A stretch of DNA of 17,328 nucleotides, taken from the NCBI GenBank assembly GCA_031273445.1, contig JAISRV010000178.1, forward strand, positions 1 to 17,328, given 5' to 3'. The notes beneath the pieces are model-generated. The model was given only the letters and a program-made list of their open reading frames with translations, did not search any database and was not told the origin of the DNA. The translations under genes were made by a program, and so were the position numbers. Of this stretch, positions 1 to 7,683 are shown one piece after another. How positions within the stretch are numbered: position 1 is the first letter of the stretch; every line of letters starts with the position of its first letter. This DNA comes from Candidatus Adiutrix sp. (GTDB taxonomy: Bacteria > Desulfobacterota > Desulfarculia > Adiutricales > Adiutricaceae).

Positions 1-999
1 CTGATTCCGTCCCGGCCGGCCTTCATCGTCGGTTCCGGCCCTAGTCTGGATCAAAGCGCGCCTCTGCTGAAAAACATCGGCGACAGAGGCGTGATTCTGG
101 CCGCCGCCTCGTCTCTCAAACCGCTTCTGGCCTACGGCGTTTCGCCTGATGTAGTGCTGACGCTGGAATCTTCCGACACCAGCGGCTACCTGGAACTCTC
201 CCCTGAAGAGAGGCTGGTCCTGGGCCAGGAGACCGTTCTGGCCCTGGCTTCCAGCGTCCACCCGGCCCACTTCAAGGTCAGGGGCTTCCATCAGGCCGTC
301 TTTCATCTCACGGCCGGCGAGGCCCAGACCTTCGGTTGCGGCCTCTTCCTGCCCCAGGGCGGCAACGCCGGCAGCGCCGCCTTCGCCCTGGCCTACTGCT
401 GGGGTCTCGACCCCCTGATTCTGGTGGCCCAGGATCAGGCTTACGCCAACGGACGCCTGCATGCCGGCGGAACCCCGGGCACGGCCCAGGACGGTTCCCG
501 CGGCGACATCGCCATACGCGGGCTCGGCGACTCCAGGGTGACGACCGACAGCGGTCTTTTAGCTTCATTGAACTGGTTCGCCGAAGCCGCCAAAACCATC
601 AGGCGCCGGCCCTCGCCCCCGGCCCTCTTCAACGCCGCCGCCGCCGGCGCCGTCATACCGGGTTTCAGCCAGACGGATTTAGGGGCCCTGACGGCTTCGT
701 TGGCTCCGGCGCCCTCAAAACTGAATCTGGCCCGGGCCCTGGCCAAATCGCCGCCGGCTTCGAAAGAAGAAATACAGGACGACCTCGCGCAGATGGCCGG
801 TCTGATCAACACCCTGAGGCGGCTGGCCAGGATGGATCATAAAAAAGCCTTTGCCGAGATAAGGGAAATCGGCGCGATAAGCAAATTCCTGGCCCAGATT
901 CTGGCCGGCGCCGCCGCGGCCGACAGCCGCGGCGAACTGCTCGGCGCGCTCGACAAGGCCGACGGCCTCATGTCCCTGATGCTGTCGTCGTTTCAATAA
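1..999 (+). CDS. Maf-type DUF115 (6-hydroxymethylpterin pyrophosphokinase MptE-like) protein, 5' end missing
   Basis: The reading frame is open from base 1, so only the last 332 residues are present. Numbered from the fragment start, FIVGSGPSLD (8-17) is the glycine-rich nucleotide-binding loop of the DUF115/MptE-like fold. LESSD (54-58), GGNAG (120-124) and VAQDQAY (142-148) follow in the expected order. In bacteria this domain forms the core of Maf (motility accessory factor) proteins, which attach nonulosonic acids or related sugars to flagellin in the cytoplasm. The last 100 or so residues are helical and Ala/Leu-rich. Four more glycosyltransferase-family genes follow 12 nt downstream, which supports a flagellin or surface-protein glycosylation role. 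The family assignment is firm; the acceptor and sugar are inferred. Full Maf proteins usually exceed 500 residues, so a substantial N-terminal part probably lies outside the window. Confidence 0.85.
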   Translation: MIPSRPAFIVGSGPSLDQSAPLLKNIGDRGVILAAASSLKPLLAYGVSPDVVLTLESSDTSGYLELSPEERLVLGQETVLALASSVHPAHFKVRGFHQAVFHLTAGEAQTFGCGLFLPQGGNAGSAAFALAYCWGLDPLILVAQDQAYANGRLHAGGTPGTAQDGSRGDIAIRGLGDSRVTTDSGLLASLNWFAEAAKTIRRRPSPPALFNAAAAGAVIPGFSQTDLGALTASLAPAPSKLNLARALAKSPPASKEEIQDDLAQMAGLINTLRRLARMDHKKAFAEIREIGAISKFLAQILAGAAAADSRGELLGALDKADGLMSLMLSSFQ

Positions 1000-1011
1000 G
1001 ATGGATAAATC

Positions 1012-2190
1012 ATGGCTTCCCTGGAAAATACGGCCAGCCTGGGTCTGGCCATGATCATGAAAAACGAGGCCCTGAACCTGCCCAAGAGTCTGGCCCCCGT
1101 GGCCGGCCTGTTCGACGAGATAGTGGCGGTCGACACCGGCTCTTCGGATCAGAGCCGCGAAACAGCCCGGGCTCTGGGGGCCAGGGTGCTTGATTTCGAA
1201 TGGGTTCACGATTTTTCCGCCGCCCGCAACTTCGGTCTCCAGGCGGCGACGACCGACTTCATCATGTGGCTTGACGCCGACAACAGCATCAGCCCGGCCG
1301 GTTTGTCCGAATTGAGAAGTCATCTGCGAAAGAAGGCGGAGATCGTCATTCTGGCCACGGAAGTGGTCATCCCCCAGGGCGACAGGCTGTGGCAGAAACG
1401 CGTCTTCCCCAATCATCCCGAAGCCCGCTTTGAAGGCCGCGTTCATGAACAGCTGGTCCACCCGGCCCACTGGGCGACCGTGCCCGCTGAAGCCGAGATT
1501 TTGCATTGGGGCTATGCGGATCCGGCCGCGGCCCGGAAAAAAGGCGAGCGCAACCTGGAACTGCTTCTTAATTGCGGCCAGACCAGCGCCGGAGAATTCT
1601 ACTGTCTCTATCAGACCGGGCGCACCCTTTTCAACCTGCGCCGTTACGAGGAGGCGCGGCTCTGGCTGACCCGGGCGGTCGCGGCCGAAACGGACAACCG
1701 CCCGCTCATGGGTCACGCTTTTATTCTTCTCTCGCAAACCCAGGGACGCCTGGGGCTTCACGACGAGGCCGAAAAGACCATACGCCGCCTGGTGGCCCTG
1801 GCGCCGGGCTACGGCCCGGGGCATTATCAGCTGGGGAGACTTCTCTATGACGCGGGGAAACACGCCGAAGCGGGGGAATATCTGGAAACGGCCCTGATTT
1901 TAGGCCCCGGCGATCAGATTTGGGGCGCCAGCCAGAAAATGTGCGGTTTCCGCGCGGCCTTTCTCCTGGGGCGCATCTGGGCCGGCCAGGGGCGCCTTCA
2001 GCCGGCCCGCCAGGCCTTCGGGCTGGCCCGCGCCATCGACCCGCAAAATCCCGAGCCGGATTTTGCCCTGGCCGAAGCGGCCCTGGCCGAAGGCGACGCC
2101 GCGGAAGCGCGCGCCCGCCTGGAACGCGTTCTGGAACTGGCGCCGGGGCGCCGCCGGGCCGCCGAACTCTACCGGCGGCTGAGTCAATAG
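1012..2190 (+). CDS. GT2 family glycosyltransferase with C-terminal TPR repeats
   Basis: This 392-residue protein has an N-terminal GT-A domain at about 10-165. MIMKNEALNLPKSL (14-27) is the family's opening strand and helix. VDTGSSDQS (40-48) binds the nucleotide-sugar, and LDADN (87-91) supplies the metal-binding DxD-type acidic residues. RVFPNHPEARFEGRVHEQL (130-148) is typical of the SunS-like subgroup of GT2 enzymes that glycosylate proteins. From about 190 to the end there are TPR-like helical pairs (for example YQTGRTLFNLRRYEEA and YQLGRLLYDAGKHAEAGEYL), likely used to hold a protein partner or acceptor. It starts 12 nt after the Maf-like gene. The Shine-Dalgarno is weak, so translational coupling is likely. 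The donor sugar cannot be read from sequence. Flagellin or another protein as acceptor is inferred from the TPRs and the neighbours. Confidence 0.88.
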   Translation: MASLENTASLGLAMIMKNEALNLPKSLAPVAGLFDEIVAVDTGSSDQSRETARALGARVLDFEWVHDFSAARNFGLQAATTDFIMWLDADNSISPAGLSELRSHLRKKAEIVILATEVVIPQGDRLWQKRVFPNHPEARFEGRVHEQLVHPAHWATVPAEAEILHWGYADPAAARKKGERNLELLLNCGQTSAGEFYCLYQTGRTLFNLRRYEEARLWLTRAVAAETDNRPLMGHAFILLSQTQGRLGLHDEAEKTIRRLVALAPGYGPGHYQLGRLLYDAGKHAEAGEYLETALILGPGDQIWGASQKMCGFRAAFLLGRIWAGQGRLQPARQAFGLARAIDPQNPEPDFALAEAALAEGDAAEARARLERVLELAPGRRRAAELYRRLSQ

Positions 2191-2209
2191 TCAATAAAGG
2201 AGCGGCAAA

Positions 2210-3346
2210 ATGTCCGGCGGCAAAAAAATAGGCTTTTATACGGCTGGCCCGCCCTTTGAAGGCGACTCTCTGGAACGGGAGGCCCTGGGCGGCAGCGAGA
2301 CCGCCTTCATCCAGGCGGCCAGGGCCCTGGCCCGGCGCGGCTGCCAGGTCACGGCTTTTAACGGCTGTAAACGCCCCGGCCTCTACCATGGCGTGGCCTA
2401 CCACGCCTTTGCCGATTCTTTGCCGCTTCTGGCCAGAGAATGCTTTGACGTTTTCGTCGTCAGCCGTTACTGCGCTTTTTTCAATCTGCCCTTTCAGGCC
2501 AATCTGAAAGTGCTGTGGAACCATGACACCCTGGACAATCCCAAAGAGCTGCGGGCCGTCCACGATGAAATAGATATTTTCCTGGTGCTGTCCGCCTTTC
2601 ACCGGGACAATTTTCTCATCCGCCTGCCGCAGCTTGACGACCGCCTGATCGTCACCCGCAACGGCCTGGATTTCAATCTTCTCGACCGCTCCGCCTCGGC
2701 CGCGCGTGATCCCCATAAGCTCATATACGCCTCCCGGCCGGAACGCGGCCTGAAAACGCTTCTTGAGGACATCTGGCCCAGGCTTTACCGCTCCAACCCG
2801 GACCTGCGTCTGCATATCTGCGGCTATAAGCCGCAACTTGAAAACCTGCCCGACCAGCTGGCCGATCTATACCGCCACATAGACGTATTGATGGAAACGA
2901 CGCCGGGGCTGACGCTCCTGGGCGGCCTGACCAAAGAGGACTATTACCGGCATCTTTCCGAATCGGCCATGATGCTCTATCCCTCCACCTTTCCTGAAGT
3001 CAGCTGCCTGGCCGCGCTGGAGGCCCAGGCTCTCGGCGTTCCCGTTCTGACCTCCGACGCCTTCGCCCTGGCCGAATCGGTGGTCGCCGCCTCCATGAAG
3101 GTCGGGGGACGGCCCGGCTCCCCCGGCTACGTCAACGATTATGTGGAAAGAGCCTTAAGCCTTTTGAGGAATCCGGAAACTCTGGCCGGGATCGGGCGGG
3201 AGTCGAAAGAAATCATCAGAAGCCGCTATGGCTGGGATCACGTGACCGCGGAGTGGGACAGAATTTTCGATCTCGGCCTGCGCGCCAAAAACAACCGGGA
3301 GATTGTCCTGGAAACGAGGCCTGAAGCCAATGACCGGCGCCACTGA
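2210..3346 (+). CDS. GT4-like (glycosyl transferases group 1) glycosyltransferase
   Basis: This 378-residue protein has a GT-B (two Rossmann domain) layout. The N-terminal half carries GGSETAF (28-34), the glycine-rich acceptor-side loop common in group 1 enzymes. The second domain begins near YASRPERGLKTLLE (173-186), where the conserved Arg and the residues after it line the donor diphosphate pocket. E263 and E271 form the EX7E motif within FPEVSCLAALEAQALGVPVL, the donor-binding signature of GT4. The start is set by AAAGGAG (2196-2202), seven bases before the ATG. It lies 19 nt after the GT2 gene and overlaps the next by 17 nt, inside the same presumed operon. No signal peptide or membrane segment is visible, so it should act in the cytoplasm. 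Family assignment is firm; substrate unknown. Confidence 0.87.
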   Translation: MSGGKKIGFYTAGPPFEGDSLEREALGGSETAFIQAARALARRGCQVTAFNGCKRPGLYHGVAYHAFADSLPLLARECFDVFVVSRYCAFFNLPFQANLKVLWNHDTLDNPKELRAVHDEIDIFLVLSAFHRDNFLIRLPQLDDRLIVTRNGLDFNLLDRSASAARDPHKLIYASRPERGLKTLLEDIWPRLYRSNPDLRLHICGYKPQLENLPDQLADLYRHIDVLMETTPGLTLLGGLTKEDYYRHLSESAMMLYPSTFPEVSCLAALEAQALGVPVLTSDAFALAESVVAASMKVGGRPGSPGYVNDYVERALSLLRNPETLAGIGRESKEIIRSRYGWDHVTAEWDRIFDLGLRAKNNREIVLETRPEANDRRH

Positions 3347-5057
3347 ACAGGCCTGTGGCCTGCCCGGCCTCTGGCCGGAGCTGGAGGGGCTGACGATCGC
3401 CCCCGGAAGCGTCGCCGCTCCCTCCGGCGCCCGGGCCTTCTGGGAACCGGGGCCGGGCGGCGCCCGCGGCTTAAGCCACAGCGAAGGCGGGCGGACGAGA
3501 CGGCTGACCAGCGCCGTCGACCCCAGGGCGGAGGATCAGGCCCTGACGGCGCGCCTGGCTCTAAAAGCCGATGAAGGAGTTCTTTGCCTGGGCCTGGGCC
3601 TGGGCTATCACCTGGAGGAACTGGCCGGACGGCTGGCCCCGGAGACTCCGCTATGGGTCATGGAATCGCGGCCTGAACTGGCCGCGGCCGCCTTTCTGGC
3701 GCGGGACCTGAGGTTTCTGCTGCCAAGGCCGGGCTTCAGGCTGTTCATCGGCCCTTTCAAGGGCGCCGCGCCCTGGGCCGCGGGCGACAGGCGCCCGCCG
3801 CAAACGCTGATAAGGCCCTCCGTGGCCCGTTTCTTCGCCCACGAATACCCGGCCCTGGGGCCTGAAGCCGGGCCCTCGCGCCCGAGGCCGGCCGGCCGCC
3901 GACGGCTGGAAAGAACGCTGATCTGTCAAAGCGGCTATTTTCTGGACCGCGAAATAATGAACGCGAGCCGCGCCATCGGACTGGAAACCGCCGCCTGGAA
4001 TTTCAAAAGAGAGCTGACCGGGAGCGATAAAAATTTTCAGACCTTTCTGGGGCTGATCAAAAGTTTTCGCCCTGACCTGGTTTTGACGGTCAACCATCTG
4101 GGCTTCGACGGCCAGGGCATCCTGGACGATGTCTTCTCCCGTCTCAAACTCCCGGCCGCCTCCTGGTTCGTCGACAGCCCGGCCTTTATTCTGAAAGACC
4201 GGCCGCCCGCTCCCAGCCCCTTTGTCTCCGTTTTCAGCTGGGACCGCGACTATCTGCCCTTTCTCAAGAGCCAGGGCTTTGAAAAGGCGCATTACCTGCC
4301 CCTGGCCGCCGACGAAAACTTTTTCCGGCCGGCGGCGCGGCCGGCGGCGCCCAGCCGCCGCATCGCCTTCGTCGGCGACACTTTGACCGCGGCCACGGAA
4401 AAATACCTTGAAAAACTGGGGCTGGAGCGCGGCGCCTTGGCGGAAACGGACAAGGCCGCCCTCTCTTTTCTGGAGAGGCCCGGCCTCTGGCCCGAGCCGG
4501 AAGCGCTCAGCGGACTGGCCGCGATTCTGGGCCTGGCCGAAACCCCCGGAAGGCTCGCCGACCTGGCCGGCCTCGTCACCTGGCGGGCCAGCCGCCTCTA
4601 CCGGCTGAAAATTCTCAAGGCCCTGCCCGCTTCCGAACTGGCCGTGGCCGGCGACGAAAACTGGCGCGGCCTGTTGAATATTCCGGCCGGGGCCGTCGGG
4701 CCGCCCCTGGATTATTACACGGAGCTGTGCCCGTATTACCAGGGCAGCGCGGTCAACCTGAACATCACCAGCGCCCAGATGAAGACCGGCCTGAACCAGC
4801 GCGTCTTCGACGTGCCCGCCGCGGGCGGCTTTCTTTTGACCGACAGACGCGCCCAACTGGAAGAACTGTTCGAGCCGGGCCTCGAAGCGGTCGCCTATGA
4901 CGGCCCGGAAGAAGCCGCCGAACTGGCCGCCTGGTACGCGAAACGCCGGGAACCAAGAGAACGGGTGGCCCGGGCGGCCCGCCGCAAGGTTCTGGCGCGC
5001 CATCTCTACCGCTTCCGTCTGGCCGAGTTGGTGGAAACGGTGAGACGCGGCTTGTAG
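3330..5057 (+). CDS. CgeB/DUF3880-type glycosyltransferase with Maf-like N-terminal domain
   Basis: This protein is 575 residues from the ATG at 3330. That start has GAGG about 11 nt upstream and overlaps the previous gene by 17 nt; a TTG at 3303 would add nine residues and looks less likely. Three parts can be seen. Residues about 80-180 contain VLCLGLGLGYHLEELAG (84-100) followed by LWVMESRPEL (108-117), a Rossmann-like pattern resembling the N-terminal region of Maf proteins. Residues about 195-300 match the DUF3880 pattern, including SFRPDLVLTVNHLGFD (245-260) and SWFVDSP (278-284). The C-terminal part matches the CgeB-like Glyco_trans_1_2 domain, with NLNITSAQMKTGLNQRVFDV and PAAGGFLLTDRR as its hallmarks. 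The role is probably sugar transfer in flagellin or surface-protein glycosylation, inferred from the operon. The alpha-glucan genes far downstream are unrelated. Confidence 0.83.
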   Translation: MTGATEQACGLPGLWPELEGLTIAPGSVAAPSGARAFWEPGPGGARGLSHSEGGRTRRLTSAVDPRAEDQALTARLALKADEGVLCLGLGLGYHLEELAGRLAPETPLWVMESRPELAAAAFLARDLRFLLPRPGFRLFIGPFKGAAPWAAGDRRPPQTLIRPSVARFFAHEYPALGPEAGPSRPRPAGRRRLERTLICQSGYFLDREIMNASRAIGLETAAWNFKRELTGSDKNFQTFLGLIKSFRPDLVLTVNHLGFDGQGILDDVFSRLKLPAASWFVDSPAFILKDRPPAPSPFVSVFSWDRDYLPFLKSQGFEKAHYLPLAADENFFRPAARPAAPSRRIAFVGDTLTAATEKYLEKLGLERGALAETDKAALSFLERPGLWPEPEALSGLAAILGLAETPGRLADLAGLVTWRASRLYRLKILKALPASELAVAGDENWRGLLNIPAGAVGPPLDYYTELCPYYQGSAVNLNITSAQMKTGLNQRVFDVPAAGGFLLTDRRAQLEELFEPGLEAVAYDGPEEAAELAAWYAKRREPRERVARAARRKVLARHLYRFRLAELVETVRRGL

Positions 5058-5087
5058 CCTCAGCCACGAATCAGGGGACGACGAAAC

Positions 5088-6452
5088 ATGACTGAACGCG
5101 TGCTGGTCATACAAATGGCGAAATTAGGCGATTTCATCCAGTCGACGCCGCTTTTGCTGAACATACGCCGCCGCTGGCCGCGGGCCCGTCTCTATCTGGC
5201 GGCCGGCGAAAAATCGGTTCTGGAGGCGGCTTCGCTCTCCCCCTTGGTCGATGAAGCCGTCGCCGTTACCGCCGACGGCCCGCCGGCGAACCCGGGCGTC
5301 TTCGAAGCCGTCTTCGTCCTCAACAGCCATGTCCGGGCCGCGGGGCTGGCCCTAAAGGCCGATGCGCGGGCCCATTACGGCCCCAGGCTCGTCGGCGGCC
5401 GCCTTCAGTACGCCGAAGCGCAGCGCCTGATCATGGCCCTGATGGTCAGGCGCGAACTGGGCCGCCTGAACCTGGCCGACATGTGGCGGCTCTTGTGCCC
5501 GGACAGCCGGCCGACGAACCTGATCTGGCCCCGGCCGGAACAAAAAGCCGGCGGCGCGGGCCGGGCCGGGCCGGAGGGCCTGAAAATCGGCTTTCAACTG
5601 GGCTGCCGCAACCACCTGCGCCGCTGGCCGGCGGAACGCTTCGCCGACTTCGCGGCCCATTTGACGGCCATGCTGCCCTCGCCGGCCGGTTTCACTCCGG
5701 TCATCCTGGGCGGCGCCGACGAGAAATCAATCGGCGCCCGCTTTACCGCCCTGACGGAAGGCCGCGTGAAGAAGCCGCTGAATCTGATGGGCCAAACCGA
5801 CCTGGCCGCCCTGGGCCAAGCGCTGGCCGGTCTGGACATGCTGATTACGGCCGATACCGGGGTCATGCACCTGGCCGCCGCCGTGGGCACGCCCGTATTG
5901 GCTATTTTTTTCGGCCCGGCCTTCGGGCCTGAAACCGGGCCCTACGGCCAGGGCCATATCATCTATCAGACCATGGCCGCCTGCGCCCCCTGCCGTGAAG
6001 GGGCCGGCTGCCGCCGCCGCCAGTGTCTGGAAACGCCGGACCCTCTGATCGCGGCCCGTCTGGCCCGGGCGCTTTTGAGGCCGGACGAGCCGCCCGTGCC
6101 CCTGCTCCTGCCGCCCCGGCATCGCGTCTGGCGAACTTTCAGCGACGGTTTTGGGCAAAACCTGGCCGTCGAAGGCCAGCCGGAGCTGGACGTCAATGAA
6201 CTGACGGCCCTGGCCGCCGCTGAAGCCGTAAGAGCCGCGCTCAAGCCGGGCTATATGACCGACCCGGAGGTCTTGCGGCGCGTGCTTAAAGGCTTCCGGA
6301 AGGGGCCGGAAGCGCCGGATTCGTCCGCGGCGGCCGCTTTTTGGCGGCAAGTCCTGCCGGCCGCCTTCAAGGACAGCCCGGCCGCGGCCGATAAATTCAT
6401 TGCGGACGCGACCGCGGCCGCTTCATTGATCATAAAAGAATTTTATGCCTAA
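5088..6452 (+). CDS. GT9 family (ADP-heptose:LPS heptosyltransferase-like) glycosyltransferase with C-terminal extension
   Basis: This 454-residue GT-B protein opens with RVLVIQMAKLGDFIQSTPLL (4-23), the standard GT9 start containing the conserved acidic residue. The donor-binding segment ITADTGVMHLAAAVGTPVLAIFFG (253-276) is near-consensus. It is followed by four cysteines (C299, C302, C308, C313) in the CxPC...C...C pattern common in GT9 members. GT9 enzymes usually run about 320-370 residues. Here residues about 345-454 form an extra Ala-rich, helical tail with no motif I recognise. Classical members add heptose to the LPS core, but in this operon, after Maf-like, GT2, GT4 and CgeB-type genes, transfer of a sugar to flagellin or a surface protein is equally plausible. 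It follows the CgeB-type gene by 30 nt and is the last gene before a separate promoter. Confidence 0.88.
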   Translation: MTERVLVIQMAKLGDFIQSTPLLLNIRRRWPRARLYLAAGEKSVLEAASLSPLVDEAVAVTADGPPANPGVFEAVFVLNSHVRAAGLALKADARAHYGPRLVGGRLQYAEAQRLIMALMVRRELGRLNLADMWRLLCPDSRPTNLIWPRPEQKAGGAGRAGPEGLKIGFQLGCRNHLRRWPAERFADFAAHLTAMLPSPAGFTPVILGGADEKSIGARFTALTEGRVKKPLNLMGQTDLAALGQALAGLDMLITADTGVMHLAAAVGTPVLAIFFGPAFGPETGPYGQGHIIYQTMAACAPCREGAGCRRRQCLETPDPLIAARLARALLRPDEPPVPLLLPPRHRVWRTFSDGFGQNLAVEGQPELDVNELTALAAAEAVRAALKPGYMTDPEVLRRVLKGFRKGPEAPDSSAAAAFWRQVLPAAFKDSPAAADKFIADATAAASLIIKEFYA

Positions 6453-6473
6453 GCCGCGGGAAGCCGGACAAAA

Positions 6474-6490
6474 TTGGCCTTTATCTTGCT
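6474..6490 (+). promoter_or_regulatory. Predicted sigma-54 (RpoN) promoter, -24/-12 type
   Basis: TTGGC (6474-6478) and TTGCT (6486-6490) match the -24 and -12 elements of the sigma-54 consensus (TGGCAC-N5-TTGCW). The invariant GG (6476-6477) and GC (6488-6489) are separated by exactly 10 bases, as required. Transcription would start near 6501, giving a leader of about 53 nt before the ATG at 6554. It lies in the 101-nt gap after the glycosyltransferase operon and points at the two small helical genes. Flagellar genes in many Desulfobacterota depend on sigma-54, so this suggests flagellum-linked expression. No upstream enhancer-binding site was identified. A weak TCTTG/CAAGA inverted repeat (6484-6498) overlaps the -12 region. 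Confidence 0.6.
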
Positions 6491-6553
6491 TAACAAGAAA
6501 ACAGGCGGAATTTGCCCCTGGCAGCCAGCCGCAACCAAAGAGGGAGGCCCAAT

Positions 6554-7168
6554 ATGAACAGCCTGACCGTAGACGGGAACAACTTTAAAACGCAGGAAAT
6601 AGCCGGCGGCAACCTTGAGGAGATAATCATCTCTCTGATGGAGCACCCGGCGATCGAGAACCGCGTCATCACCAGGGTGCTGGTCAACGGCGCCCATTAC
6701 AGCGAGGAAGTGCCGCACGCCGCCCTGGAAGTGACCCGCGAAGCCATAGACAGTCTCGAACTGGTCACCCGCACGGCCGAAGACATCAGTCTGCACTTTC
6801 TGGAACACGGGCGCTACTATGTCGAAACCCTGCGCCGGGCCCTGCCGAAAATTGTGGAAGAATTCCGCATGGGCGACGAAACTGAAGCCAACGAACACTT
6901 TCTGAGCTTTCTGGAGTCACTGCATCTATTGATCAGCGTCCTGGAGCAGTCGAAGACCTCCATGGGCCTGGGCGACGACATCAGGGTTGGCGAACACGGC
7001 TCGCTGAATGCCTATCTGGATAAACTCGGCCAGGTGCTGACGACGATGATAGGTCTGCAGGAACAGTCGGACTGGATCTATCTGGCCGACGTGCTGGAAT
7101 ATGAACTGGACGCTTCCCTGACGGATATGATCGAGCTGCTGCCGCTGCTGAAGAAGGCGGGGCACTGA
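6554..7168 (+). CDS. Unrecognised 204-residue protein with beta-rich N-terminus and helical C-terminus
   Basis: I do not recognise this protein. The start is ATG 6554, with GGAGG (6543-6547) six bases upstream; an in-frame codon at 6512 would add 14 residues but has no such signal. Residues about 1-75 alternate short strands and one helix: LTVDGNNFKTQEI, then NLEEIIISLMEH, RVITRVLVNG, and a closing strand around DSLELVTRT. This looks like a small beta-grasp-type fold, but that is inference. Residues about 76-204 are amphipathic helices rich in Leu and Glu (for example HFLEHGRYYVETLRRALPKI), with acidic overall character. There is no signal peptide, membrane segment or catalytic motif, so a cytoplasmic adaptor or chaperone is plausible. 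It lies behind its own predicted sigma-54 promoter and one base before another small helical gene, in a glycosylation/flagellum-like context. Confidence 0.75.
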   Translation: MNSLTVDGNNFKTQEIAGGNLEEIIISLMEHPAIENRVITRVLVNGAHYSEEVPHAALEVTREAIDSLELVTRTAEDISLHFLEHGRYYVETLRRALPKIVEEFRMGDETEANEHFLSFLESLHLLISVLEQSKTSMGLGDDIRVGEHGSLNAYLDKLGQVLTTMIGLQEQSDWIYLADVLEYELDASLTDMIELLPLLKKAGH

Positions 7169-7169
7169 C

Positions 7170-7631
7170 ATGACCACGACCGCCTTGGAAAACAACGCCG
7201 CCGCGCATGGCCCCGCCGTGCCGCTCAATGAATTGCTGGACGCTTATTCCCAATGCCTGACCATGAGCCGCGACTATGCGGCCGGCTGCCTCAAAAGGGA
7301 ATACGGCGATGTGGATGTGAACCTGCTGGACGAATTTCTCAGCGCCAGGGCCGACCTCTTCGCCTTTGCCGAAACAAGCCTTCACGCTTTGGAACACAGC
7401 CGCGACGAAAACGAGGCCGACGCGGAAACGCGCCGCCTGCTCACCGAAAAAATAATTTCCGTTCTGGAGGAAATGACGGCGGTGGAAAGTCAATTGGCCG
7501 ACTTCCTTGATTCCAGGCTGCGGGAAATGCGCGCGACCATAGACCTGATGCAGCGGAGTCAGCCGGTTTTTAAACGCTACGGGCAATTGGGCGGCAAAAA
7601 AGGCCCCAGGCTGATCGTGGCCCAGGGCTGA
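7170..7631 (+). CDS. Small helical protein, possible FlgN/FliT-like flagellar chaperone
   Basis: This protein of 153 residues is almost entirely predicted helix, with no signal peptide or membrane segment. It starts one base after the stop of the upstream gene, so the two are almost certainly co-translated. The second half (ITEK-type start LLTEKIISVLEEM, then VESQLADFLDSRLREMRA and DLMQRSQPVFKRYGQ) has the long amphipathic helices, Arg-rich end and terminal aromatic residue seen in FlgN, FliT and FliS-type export chaperones. Length also fits those families. The likeness is one of form, not of a diagnostic motif, so the call is tentative. The tail after RYG is basic (GGKKGPRL). The gene is the last on this strand before converging with sbcC 52 nt away; no clear terminator is visible there. 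Confidence 0.7.
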   Translation: MTTTALENNAAAHGPAVPLNELLDAYSQCLTMSRDYAAGCLKREYGDVDVNLLDEFLSARADLFAFAETSLHALEHSRDENEADAETRRLLTEKIISVLEEMTAVESQLADFLDSRLREMRATIDLMQRSQPVFKRYGQLGGKKGPRLIVAQG

Positions 7632-7683
7632 TTTTGACCCGCCGGGGCCTTGCGCGTTCGATAGCCGGGTCCGTGACGATTCT

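Noticed and set aside
715..2836. Two minus-strand open frames of 382 and 371 codons opposite the Maf-like, GT2 and GT4-like genes
   Set aside because: Low-complexity translations without motifs, antisense to genes with conserved catalytic residues.
3651..5114. Long open frame (487 codons) on the minus strand opposite the CgeB-type and GT9 genes
   Set aside because: It is a by-product of GC-rich codon use in the real plus-strand gene; the translation is Gln/Gly/Arg-rich, has no domain motif, and overlaps a gene with clear family signatures.
6512..6553. Longer N-terminus for the 204-residue protein, starting at 6512
   Set aside because: No ribosome-binding site precedes it, whereas ATG 6554 has GGAGG at the ideal distance, and the extra 14 residues are basic and unlike the rest.
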